Assembly (NCBI RefSeq): GCF_009834185.1
Contig: NZ_CP047173.1
Span: 1,674,001-1,738,000, forward strand
Direction of reading: 5' to 3'
Length of the DNA: 64,000 bases
From: Rathayibacter sp. VKM Ac-2760
GTDB lineage: Bacteria > Actinomycetota > Actinomycetes > Actinomycetales > Microbacteriaceae
A model generated the notes under the pieces. It worked only from the letters and a program-made list of their open reading frames with translations, was not told the origin of the DNA and ran no database searches. The number at the start of each line of letters is the position of its first letter. Position 1 is the first letter of the stretch. A program made the position numbers and the translations under genes. Below are positions 51,539 to 59,248 of the stretch, piece after piece.

Positions 51539-52674
51539 CGCAGGACCCCGACGGCCGGGGCCGCCGTGCTCCGCGCGGACAGCAGCGACTCCGCCACGTA
51601 CTCCTGCTGCGCCGCGGTGATGCCGGGGAACAGCGGCAGCGTGAGCAGCTCGCCGGCGAAGGCCTCCGCCTTCGGCAGGGCGCGCGGGCGGCCCGAGACG
51701 GGCAGGAACGGGGTGAGCAGGTGCACCGGCACGGGGTAGTGCACGCCGGTCGCGACCCCCGCCTCCGCGAGCGACGCGCGCAGCCGCTCGCGCTCGGGCG
51801 TGCGCACCACGTAGAGGTGGTGCACGTGCTCGTTGCCGGGCGCGGTGCGGGGGAGGACCAGCCCGCCCACGCCGTCGAGCAGCTCCGCGTAGCGCGCGGC
51901 CGCCTCCCTGCGCTGGCGGTTCCACTCGTCGAGGTGCGCGAGCTTCGCGCTCAGCACGACCGCCTGCAGCGAGTCGAGCCGCGAGTTCGTGCCGACGACC
52001 TCGTGCCGGTAGGCGCTGAGGCCGCCGTGGTTGCCGAGCCGGCGGACGGCCGCGGCGAGCTCGTCGTCGTCGGTCATCACTCCGCCCGCGTCGCCGTAGG
52101 CGCCGAGGTTCTTGCCCGGGTAGAAGCTGGTGCCGGCGATCGCGCCGAGCGACCCGGCGCGCGCGCCGCGGCGCCGCGCGCCCTGGGCCTGCGCCGCGTC
52201 CTCGACGATCCGCACCCGCGGGCCGAGCGCGGCCGCGAGCTCCTCCACCGGGGCGCACTGCCCGTAGAGGTGCACGGCCATCACCGCACGGGTGCGCGGG
52301 GTGACCGCCTCGGCGGCGGAGGCGACGTCGATCAGGTAGTCGTCGTCGCAGTCGACGAACACCGGCGTCGCCCCGGCGCGGACCACGGCCTCGGCGGTCG
52401 CGACGAAGGTGTTCGCCGGGACGAGCACCTCGTCTCCGGGGGAGAGCTCGAGTGCGAGCAGGGCCAGCTCGAGCGCATCCGTCCCGTTGCCCACCCCGAT
52501 GGAGTGACGGACCCCGCAGTACGCGGCGAACTCCTCCTCGAACCGGGTCACGTCGGGTCCGCGGACGAACGACGACTCGGCGAGCACCCGGTCGAAGCCC
52601 TCCCGGATCACGTCGGCGACGACGAGGTGCTGCAGGTGCAGATCGGCGAGCGGGACGATCGGCTCGGTGGTCAT
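51535..52674 (-). CDS. DegT/DnrJ/EryC1 aminotransferase, WlbC/WbpE/QdtB-like
   Basis: A 379-residue PLP-dependent sugar aminotransferase that converts a nucleotide-linked keto sugar to an amino sugar. Motifs are VPLADLHLQHLVVADVIREG, GVGNGTDALELALLALELSP, VDCDDDYLID, VEDAAQAQGARRRGARAG, the PLP-lysine segment SFYPGKNLGAYGDAG and HHLYVVRTPERERLR. This N-terminal pattern is characteristic of the C3-aminotransferase group (3-keto sugars), fitting the Gfo/Idh/MocA dehydrogenase in the same operon. It overlaps both neighbours by 4 nt. Confidence 0.9.
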   Translation of the reverse strand: MTTEPIVPLADLHLQHLVVADVIREGFDRVLAESSFVRGPDVTRFEEEFAAYCGVRHSIGVGNGTDALELALLALELSPGDEVLVPANTFVATAEAVVRAGATPVFVDCDDDYLIDVASAAEAVTPRTRAVMAVHLYGQCAPVEELAAALGPRVRIVEDAAQAQGARRRGARAGSLGAIAGTSFYPGKNLGAYGDAGGVMTDDDELAAAVRRLGNHGGLSAYRHEVVGTNSRLDSLQAVVLSAKLAHLDEWNRQRREAAARYAELLDGVGGLVLPRTAPGNEHVHHLYVVRTPERERLRASLAEAGVATGVHYPVPVHLLTPFLPVSGRPRALPKAEAFAGELLTLPLFPGITAAQQEYVAESLLSARSTAAPAVGVLR

Positions 52675-54131
52675 GACAGGGTCCTTCGGTCGGCGGTGAG
52701 CTCGCGGACGCGGGCGAGGAGCCAGGTCCGCAGGAGGAGGAGGTAGAGGAGTCCGCCGACCGCGCCGCCCAGGAGCAGGGCGAGCCAGTCGGCGTCGAGA
52801 CCGGCGGCGGCGAGCGCCGGCGGCACGAGAGCGGCGGCACCGGCCGCGGCCGCGGCGGCGCGCGCCGGCGGCAGCAGCGCGCGGGCCACCCCGCGCAGCT
52901 CCACGCCGATCGAGCGCAGCAGCCAGGCGAACGCCGGACCGACGACCAGCGCCGCCACCCCGATCTGCGCCCAGGCCGCGCCGACGAAGCCGCCGCCGAG
53001 CACCGCCGGGACGAGCGCGATCGTCAGCGCCGCGAACCAGACGCCCTGCACGATCGCAACCCGGCCGGAGCCGCCCCGCGCGAGCGCCGCCGAGCTGAAC
53101 AGGTCGTAGACCACCCGCAGCGCACCGACGAAGCCGAGCAGCGCCAGCGCACCCGCCGCGGGAGCCCAGCGCTCGCCGTAGACCACGTGCACGAGCGGCG
53201 CGGCCAGGGCCGCGAGCACCGCGCCGAGCGGGGCGGCGAGCGCCCAGGTGAGCCCGGCCGCCGCGGCGACGGGAAGGGGCCGGCCGGCCTCGTGCGCCCG
53301 GGAGAACGCGGGCAGCGCGACCGAGCGGACGACCTGCCCCACGGCGGTCATCGGCCAGGTCGAGATGTTGAAGGCGAGGACGTAGTAGCCCAGCGCGACC
53401 GGGTCGATCAGCCCCGCGATCACCACCTTGTCGGTGCCGAGCACTCCCCAGGAGATCAGATTGGCGATCGCGACCGGCAGGCCGAAGCGGAGCGCGGACG
53501 GCGCGATCGAGCGGTCCCAGCCGAAGCGGGGCCGCTCGCGCGCGGCGACGAAGAGGAGCACCAGCGTGAGGGTCTGCGCCGCCACCCTGGCGATCGCGAG
53601 CGCCAGCACTCCGGTGCCGGCGGCGAGCAGCGCGAGGGTGATCGCGCTCGAGACCAGGAAGTCGGCCGCGGCGATCAGGAAGAGCGGGCGCTGGGCGAAG
53701 CGGCGCTGCAGGGCGGCGTAGGGGACGACGCCGGCACCGGCCAGCGGCAGGGTGATCGCCAGCACCGCGAGCACTCCCGCGGTCTCGGGCGAGTTCGTCG
53801 CCGCGGCGATGGCGGGCGCGGCGGCGGCCGTGGCGGCGCCGAGGGTGCCGCCGATCACCAGGCCGAGCACCGCCACCGTCGGCGCGCGCCGCTCCGGATC
53901 GCTCGAGCGGATCAGATCGGTGCTGAGCCCGAAGTCCGACAGCGCCATCATCACCGACTGCACGGTCAGCGCCAGGGCGTAGACGCCGAAGGCCTCCGGA
54001 GCGAGCAGCCGCGCGAGCACGATCCCCAGGCCCAGGCTGCTGAGCCGGAGCGCGATCGTGCTGAGCGCGCTCCAGCCCAGCGCCGAGGTGATCCGTCCGG
54101 CCGCGACGGGCGGAGAGTCGACGGCGGTCAC
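52671..54131 (-). CDS. Wzx-type lipopolysaccharide/exopolysaccharide flippase
   Basis: A 486-residue member of the MOP superfamily (polysaccharide biosynthesis family) with about 14 hydrophobic helices. The start GRITSALGWSALSTIALRLS and LGIVLARLLAPEAFGVYALA match the Wzx/RfbX family, followed by PYAALQRRFAQRPLFLIAAA and IDPVALGYYVLAFNISTWPM. It should flip undecaprenyl-diphosphate-linked repeat units to the outer face for the Wzy-like polymerase. The GTG overlaps the upstream GT2 stop (GTGA). The Ala/Gly-rich C-terminal helices are weakly conserved. Confidence 0.9.
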   Translation of the reverse strand: MTAVDSPPVAAGRITSALGWSALSTIALRLSSLGLGIVLARLLAPEAFGVYALALTVQSVMMALSDFGLSTDLIRSSDPERRAPTVAVLGLVIGGTLGAATAAAAPAIAAATNSPETAGVLAVLAITLPLAGAGVVPYAALQRRFAQRPLFLIAAADFLVSSAITLALLAAGTGVLALAIARVAAQTLTLVLLFVAARERPRFGWDRSIAPSALRFGLPVAIANLISWGVLGTDKVVIAGLIDPVALGYYVLAFNISTWPMTAVGQVVRSVALPAFSRAHEAGRPLPVAAAAGLTWALAAPLGAVLAALAAPLVHVVYGERWAPAAGALALLGFVGALRVVYDLFSSAALARGGSGRVAIVQGVWFAALTIALVPAVLGGGFVGAAWAQIGVAALVVGPAFAWLLRSIGVELRGVARALLPPARAAAAAAGAAALVPPALAAAGLDADWLALLLGGAVGGLLYLLLLRTWLLARVRELTADRRTLS

Positions 54132-55096
54132 GAGAGCGGCCTCCGCGCGCGCTCGCCGCGGCGGACGAAGCGGCGCCACTCCGCCGTGCCGACGACCGCC
54201 GGCCAGCACTCGGCCGCGACGGAGGCGTAGCGGGCGCCCTCGGCGTGGTCGGCCGGGTTCGCGGAGGCGCGGTGCCGCAGCGCCCAGCCCATCGCCTCCT
54301 GGGCGAGCGCCCGCGAGGCCTGGGTGCGCCGGTCGCCGCCCTGCGCCCGCCGGCCGGAGGAGTCGTGCCCGGCCGCGGTGAAGAAGTGCTCGATCGTGCG
54401 GTGCCGCTCGCGCAGCTCCGCGAGCGGGTCGGTGCTCGGCGCCGGGTGGCACCGCGTCTGCACGGCGCCGGTGATCCGGCCGATCCCGCTGATCGCGGCC
54501 AGGCGCAGCCCGTAGTCGAGATCGGCGGTGCGCGGCAGGTCCTCGGCGTAGCCGCCGAGCGCGTCCGCGACCTCGCGGCGGACCAGGGCGGCGTGATCGA
54601 CCAGGAGGTCGGAGCCGTGCCGGCTCGTCCGCTCGATCCAGTCGGCGCCGCTCCAGAGCGTCCACTCGACCCGGCTCGCGGGCGCGGTCGCGGGCCGGAC
54701 CGACACCTCGGCGTCGCCGTGCACTGCGCCGACCCACGGGTGCGCCGCCAGGAGCGCCGCGGCCCGCTCGAGCGCGCCCTCGGTCAGCACGTCGGTGCTC
54801 GGCAGCACCAGCACTGCGTCGCCGCGGACCAGGCGGAGGCCGGCGTTCCGCGCGGCGAGCACACCGGCACCCGGGCGGGCGGCGACCACCCGGACCCGCT
54901 CGTCGGCGTCGGCCGGCGTCGCGACGTCCGCGTCCGTCACCACGACGACGTCCAGCCGCACCCCGCGCTGCGCGAGCACGCTCGCCAGCGCGGCCGCGGG
55001 GCTCTCGCCGCCGACGGCGGCGAGCACGACCGACACCAGCGGTGCCGGTCCGGAGAGGGGGAGGGCCGGCGACCGGCGTCCACGGGCGGCGTTCAT
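54128..55096 (-). CDS. GT2-like glycosyltransferase with degenerate metal motif
   Basis: A 322-residue GT-A type protein. The fold is seen in LVSVVLAAVGGESPAAALAS, VVVTDADVATPADADERVRV and GAGVLAARNAGLRLVRGDAV. The position of the usual DXD motif reads LVLPSTDVLTEG, so the first Asp is replaced; its paralogue at 50417 has YLDADDV there. ADLDYGLRLAAISGIGRITG supplies the acceptor-side acid region. Activity is therefore uncertain: it may be a divergent or inactive partner. It overlaps the NeuD-like and flippase genes by 4 nt each. Confidence 0.75.
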   Translation of the reverse strand: MNAARGRRSPALPLSGPAPLVSVVLAAVGGESPAAALASVLAQRGVRLDVVVVTDADVATPADADERVRVVAARPGAGVLAARNAGLRLVRGDAVLVLPSTDVLTEGALERAAALLAAHPWVGAVHGDAEVSVRPATAPASRVEWTLWSGADWIERTSRHGSDLLVDHAALVRREVADALGGYAEDLPRTADLDYGLRLAAISGIGRITGAVQTRCHPAPSTDPLAELRERHRTIEHFFTAAGHDSSGRRAQGGDRRTQASRALAQEAMGWALRHRASANPADHAEGARYASVAAECWPAVVGTAEWRRFVRRGERARRPLS

Positions 55097-55773
55097 GCGG
55101 TCGCTCCTTCGAGAGTGCTGTCCGTGCGCCGAGTGGCGACGGGGTCGATCCGGAGGGAGGCGGGCACGCCCACCCAGGTCTCGCCGGCCGGCTGGTCGCG
55201 CAGCAGCACCGCGCCCATGCCGAGGGTCGCCCGCCGGCCGATCCGCGAGCGCTCGCGGACGGAGGCGCCCATGCCCAGGTACGCCTCCTCGCCCACCCGC
55301 ACCCCGCCGCCGAGGGTGACCCCGGCGCAGAGGGTCGCGAACGAGCCGATGCGGTCGCCGTGGGTGAGCGTGACGTTCGGCATCGCCACCACGTGCCGGC
55401 CGATCGCCACGTCGGCGGTGAGGACGACCCCGGCCAGCAGGATGCTGCCCGCGCCGATCCGGCAGTCGTCGGGCACGTGGATGCTCGAGTGCACCAGGCG
55501 GGCGTAGCGGGAGTCGGGCACGCCGGCCGCGCGGAGGCGGTCGACGATGCGCGCCCGGCCGCTGCCGTGCCCGACGCAGACGGCGATCTCCGCACGGGGG
55601 TGCTCGGCGATCGCGTCGAGCCCGCCGATCACGGGCACGCCCGAGAGCTCGGTGCCCCAGCGCGCGGCGCCGTCGTCGACCACCGCGATCGCGCGGTGGC
55701 CGCCGCCGGCCGCGAGCAGCGCCAGGGTCTCCCGCGCCAGCCCGCTCGCGCCGACCAGGATCAGCTCACGCAC
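55093..55773 (-). CDS. NeuD/PglD-family sugar O- or N-acyltransferase
   Basis: A 226-residue protein with an N-terminal Rossmann-like PglD_N domain (RELILVGASGLARETLALLA, about 1-80) and a C-terminal left-handed beta-helix (VHSSIHVPDDCRIGAGSILL, GRHVVAMPNVTLTHGDRIG, EEAYLGMGASVRERSRIG) that binds acyl-CoA. Relatives acetylate a 4-amino or hydroxyl group of nucleotide sugars. The GTG at 55773 overlaps the upstream DegT aminotransferase by 8 nt, so aminotransfer followed by acylation of its product is a sensible reading. Confidence 0.87.
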   Translation of the reverse strand: MRELILVGASGLARETLALLAAGGGHRAIAVVDDGAARWGTELSGVPVIGGLDAIAEHPRAEIAVCVGHGSGRARIVDRLRAAGVPDSRYARLVHSSIHVPDDCRIGAGSILLAGVVLTADVAIGRHVVAMPNVTLTHGDRIGSFATLCAGVTLGGGVRVGEEAYLGMGASVRERSRIGRRATLGMGAVLLRDQPAGETWVGVPASLRIDPVATRRTDSTLEGATA

Positions 55774-56953
55774 GGAGCACCTCCGCGCGCGGGGCCGTGC
55801 CGGTCAGCCGGGCCGGAGCCAGCACCGCCTCGATCACGCGGTCCTGGTCCTCCTCGTCGAGGGCGTGGAAGAGCGGCAGGATCAGCGTCCGGTCGGTCAG
55901 CCGCTCGGTCACCGGCAGGCGGTCCGCGTTCGGGTGGCCGCGGTAGGGCGGCTGGCGGTGCGCCGCCATGATCCCGCGCCGAGCCGAGACGTCGCGCGAG
56001 GCGAGCTCGGCCATCAGACCGTCGCGGTCGAGCGGGTACTCCTCGCCGATCTCGAGCCAGAACGACTGGTAGTTGCCCGTCCCGTGCTCCGGATCCGCGA
56101 CCGTGCGCAGCCCCGGCACGCCCGCGAAGGCCGCGGTGTAGCGGGCCGCGAGCGCGCGCCGGCGCTCGATCAGCGCGGGCAGGCGACCGAGCTGCACGAG
56201 GCCGAGGGCCGCCTGCAGATCGGTCATCCGGAAGTTGAAGCCGACCTCGTCGTAGTGCTCGGGCGGCGCGAGCACGCTGCCGTGCCGGTCGGCCGCCGAG
56301 ACCGACATCGAGTGCTCGCGGAGCCGCCGGGCGCGCGCCGCGAGGTCCGCGTCGCCGGTGGTCAGCATCCCGCCCTCGCCGGTCGTGAGCAGCTTGCGCG
56401 GGTGGAACGACCACGCGGTCAGCTCCGCCCCGGCGCCGACCGGCCGGCCCCGGTACTGCGAGCCGGCCCCGCAGGCCGCGTCCTCGAGCACGAGGATCCC
56501 GAGCGGATCGCAGAGGGCGCGGATCGGCGCGAGATCGACCGGGACGCCGCCCTGGTCGACCGCGATCACGGCGCGCGTCGCCGGCGTGAGCGCCGCGGCG
56601 ATCGTCGCCGCCGTGACGTTCCCGGTCGCCGGATCCACGTCCGCGAACACCGGGCGGCCGCCGGCGTGCACGACCGCGTTCGCCGTCGCGATGAAGGAGA
56701 AGGAGGGGACCACGACGTCGTCTCCGGCCGCGACGCCGCCGACGACGAGCCCGAGGTGCAGGGCCGTGGTGCAGCTCGACAGCGCGACCGCGTGCTCGAC
56801 GCCCATCGCCTCCGCGAACGCCGCCTCGAACCGCGCGACTCGGGGGCCCTGCGCGATCCAGCCGGAGGCGACGACCTCGGCGAGCGCCTCGATCTCCTCC
56901 GCCCCCAGCCAGGGCCGCATCACGTCGATCCGGCCCGTGCGCGCGCCGCTCAT
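55766..56953 (-). CDS. DegT/DnrJ/EryC1 aminotransferase, second copy
   Basis: A 395-residue PLP-dependent sugar aminotransferase. Motifs are IDVMRPWLGAEEIEALAEVV, QGPRVARFEAAFAEAMGVEH, VALSSCTTALHLGLVVGGVA, VLEDAACGAGSQYRGRPVGA and the PLP-lysine segment WSFHPRKLLTTGEGG. The RPWLG(A)EE start and SSCTTALHLG are typical of the ArnB/PglE/PseC-like C4-aminotransferases, different from the copy at 51535. Together with the NeuD-like acyltransferase it could make a 4-acetamido sugar. The ATG overlaps the epimerase stop (ATGA). Confidence 0.88.
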   Translation of the reverse strand: MSGARTGRIDVMRPWLGAEEIEALAEVVASGWIAQGPRVARFEAAFAEAMGVEHAVALSSCTTALHLGLVVGGVAAGDDVVVPSFSFIATANAVVHAGGRPVFADVDPATGNVTAATIAAALTPATRAVIAVDQGGVPVDLAPIRALCDPLGILVLEDAACGAGSQYRGRPVGAGAELTAWSFHPRKLLTTGEGGMLTTGDADLAARARRLREHSMSVSAADRHGSVLAPPEHYDEVGFNFRMTDLQAALGLVQLGRLPALIERRRALAARYTAAFAGVPGLRTVADPEHGTGNYQSFWLEIGEEYPLDRDGLMAELASRDVSARRGIMAAHRQPPYRGHPNADRLPVTERLTDRTLILPLFHALDEEDQDRVIEAVLAPARLTGTAPRAEVLRA

Positions 56954-57978
56954 CGGGTCGCCCCGCTCAGCTCGGGTGCGTCGACCCGCTCCGCGCGCCA
57001 CCACTCGACCAGCGAGCGCAGTCCGCTCTCCAGATCGAACGCGGCGACGAAGCCGAGCTCGTCGCGCGCCGCCCGCGTGTCGGCCAGGCGCCGGGTGACG
57101 CCGTTGACCGAGCGCGCCGGCGCGAACGTCACGGCGAGGTCCGAGTCCATCACGTGCAGAAGCGTGCGGGCGAGCTCCAGCAGGCTGGTCTCGACCCCCG
57201 TGCCGATGTTGAACGCGCCGTCGCGGCCCGCGGTCGCGGCGACCACGTTCGCCCGGGCGACGTCGTCCACGTGCACGAAGTCCATCGTCTGCGCGCCGTC
57301 GCCCAGGATCAGCGGCGGGACGCCCGCCTCGATCCGCTCCATCCAGCGCACGAGCACCTCGGTGTAGAGGCCGTGCACGTCCATCCTCGGCCCGTAGACG
57401 TTGAAGTAGCGCAGCGCCGTCGAGCGCAGCCCGGACATCGCCCCGAAGCTCGTGAGCATCCCCTCCGTGAAGGCCTTCGCCGCCCCGTAGATCGTGTCGT
57501 TGGCGTACGGGTTGTTGCTCTCCGGAGTGGGGAACCGCGTCGCGAGCCCGTAGACGGAGGCGCTCGACGCCGCCACCACCCGGCTCACGCCGTGCGCCGC
57601 CGCCGCCTCGAAGACGGTGAAGGAGCCCTGGGCGAGCACGTCGAAGGCCAGGCGCGGGTCCTCCGCGCACTGGGTGATCCGGATCGCGGCCTGGTGGAAG
57701 ACGACGTCCTTGTCGCGCACGACGGCGTCCACCGTCGCGCGGTCGCGGATGTCGCCCTCGATCAGCCGCACGCGGCCGTCGTCCAGCGCACGGGCGAGGT
57801 TCTCCCGGCGCCCGCGGACGAGGTTGTCGAGCACGTCGACGCGGGCGACCCCGCAGTCGAGGAGCCGGTCGACGATCGTCGAACCGATGGTCCCGGCGCC
57901 GCCGGTCACCAGGACCTCGGCGCCCGCCAGCGAGACGGCGGCGGCCGGCGAGACGGCGGCGGTGCTCAGCTCAGCCAC
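56950..57978 (-). CDS. NAD-dependent epimerase/dehydratase (extended SDR), UDP-sugar type
   Basis: A 342-residue extended SDR. NAD binding is TGGAGTIGSTIVDRLLDCGV. The catalytic triad region has SSASVYG and the YGAAK active-site motif. LRYFNVYGPRMDVHGLYTEV and DFVHVDDVARANVVAA are typical of UDP-glucose/GlcNAc 4-epimerases or related dehydratases. Which sugar is used cannot be decided. The GTG at 57978 overlaps the end of the oxidoreductase gene by 13 nt; a later GTG would shorten an unconserved Ala/Val-rich N-terminus of about 17 residues. Confidence 0.88.
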   Translation of the reverse strand: MAELSTAAVSPAAAVSLAGAEVLVTGGAGTIGSTIVDRLLDCGVARVDVLDNLVRGRRENLARALDDGRVRLIEGDIRDRATVDAVVRDKDVVFHQAAIRITQCAEDPRLAFDVLAQGSFTVFEAAAAHGVSRVVAASSASVYGLATRFPTPESNNPYANDTIYGAAKAFTEGMLTSFGAMSGLRSTALRYFNVYGPRMDVHGLYTEVLVRWMERIEAGVPPLILGDGAQTMDFVHVDDVARANVVAATAGRDGAFNIGTGVETSLLELARTLLHVMDSDLAVTFAPARSVNGVTRRLADTRAARDELGFVAAFDLESGLRSLVEWWRAERVDAPELSGATR

Positions 57979-59054
57979 GACGCCTCCTCCACGCGGATCG
58001 CCGGGGCGGTCGTGCGGCTGACCTGGCCGGCGTCGAGCAGCCGGTCGCTGACCTGCTCCAGGACGCTGAGCACGCGCAGGGCGGCGCGGCCGTCGGTGCG
58101 GGGCGCGCGGCGCTCCGAGATCGCCGTCGCGAACTCCGTCACCATGTCGGCGAGCGGCTCGCGCTCGGGCAGCGCGGGCGACCAGGTGTCGCCGAGGCGG
58201 TACGAGATCGCCGCGTCGCGCCGCGAGGTCCCGCCGCGCAGCGAGGTGCCGAGGTCGACTCCGCGGTCGAAGACGCTGAGCCGCTGCTGCGGATTCACGT
58301 CGTCCCAGACCAGCGTGCGCCGCGAGCCGCCGATCACCATCCGGCGGATCTTGGTCGGGCTGAGCCAGTTCACGTGCACGTTCGCGATGGCGCCCTGCCC
58401 CAGCGGCAGCGTGAGGTAGCCGACGCAGGCGCGCCCGGAGCCGAGCGGGTCGGAGCCCTGCGCGGCGACGGTGCCGGGGCGCAGGCCCCCGGGGATGATG
58501 AAGTCGAGGATCGAGAGGTCGTGCGGTGCGAGGTCCCAGAACACGTCGACGTCGGGCTGGATCAGCCCGAGGTTGATCCGCACCGCGTCGACGAAGAGCA
58601 CGTCGCCGAGCGAGCCGGCGGCGATCAGCTCCTTCATCTTCAGCACGGCCGGCGTGTAGCAGTAGGTGTGGTCGGCCATCAGCACGACGCCCGCACGCTC
58701 CGCGGCGTCGACCATGTCGATCCCGAGCACGCTGGAGTCCGCGAGCGGCTTCTCGACCAGCACGTGGAGCCCCGCGGCGATCGCCGCCATGGCGATGGCG
58801 TGGTGGGTCCGTGCCGGAGTGGCGATCGCGATCGCGTCGAGCCCGGGCAGGTCGAGCACGTCCGAGAGCGAGCGCAGCACCGGCACGGAGCCGTTGGCGC
58901 GGGCGACGTTCTCCGCGCGGACCGGGTCGAGGTCGCAGATCGCGACCAGGTCCCAGTCGGCGCTGGCGGAGAAGTTCCGCGCGAGGTTCGGACCCCAGTA
59001 GCCGGCGCCGACGAGTGCGACGCGGAGCCTCCGGGAGGGGATGGTGGTGGTCAT
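57966..59054 (-). CDS. Gfo/Idh/MocA-family sugar oxidoreductase (WlbA-like)
   Basis: A 362-residue NAD(P)-dependent dehydrogenase. The N-terminal Rossmann fold has RVALVGAGYWGPNLARNF, AIATPARTHHAIAMAAIAAG and the VEKPLA motif with the conserved Lys. The C-terminal domain has DLAPHDLSILDFIIPGG, including catalytic Asp/His. WlbA-type members oxidise C3 of UDP-GlcNAc(A) before aminotransfer. With the WlbC-like aminotransferase and the WlbB-like acyltransferase at 43083 this gives a full 3-acetamido branch, an inference from content. ATG at 59054 with GAAGGAA upstream. Confidence 0.88.
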   Translation of the reverse strand: MTTTIPSRRLRVALVGAGYWGPNLARNFSASADWDLVAICDLDPVRAENVARANGSVPVLRSLSDVLDLPGLDAIAIATPARTHHAIAMAAIAAGLHVLVEKPLADSSVLGIDMVDAAERAGVVLMADHTYCYTPAVLKMKELIAAGSLGDVLFVDAVRINLGLIQPDVDVFWDLAPHDLSILDFIIPGGLRPGTVAAQGSDPLGSGRACVGYLTLPLGQGAIANVHVNWLSPTKIRRMVIGGSRRTLVWDDVNPQQRLSVFDRGVDLGTSLRGGTSRRDAAISYRLGDTWSPALPEREPLADMVTEFATAISERRAPRTDGRAALRVLSVLEQVSDRLLDAGQVSRTTAPAIRVEEASWLS

Positions 59055-59248
59055 GGCGGGTTCCTTCGGGTGAGGGAGGGCGGCGTGCGGGCACGCCGAG
59101 GGGACCGGGCTCTCCGACCAGGGAGAGGGAGCGCGCGGACGGGGGCGGCGCGTCGGGGCACGCCGGGGAGGGGACGGCGGGGAGAGCGCCGGAGTGGAGG
59201 AGAGAGGAAGGAGGGGAGGAGAGAGGAAGGAGGGGAGCGGAGGGTGCG
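59055..59248 (-). other. 194-nt gap with a perfect 19-nt direct duplication
   Basis: Two perfect copies of GGAGGAGAGAGGAAGGAGG stand at 59196-59214 and 59215-59233, a pure purine run on the + strand (pyrimidine in the operon mRNA), shortly after the sugar transferase stop. It is the only sizeable gap in the exopolysaccharide operon. No terminator hairpin is evident. Confidence 0.7.
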
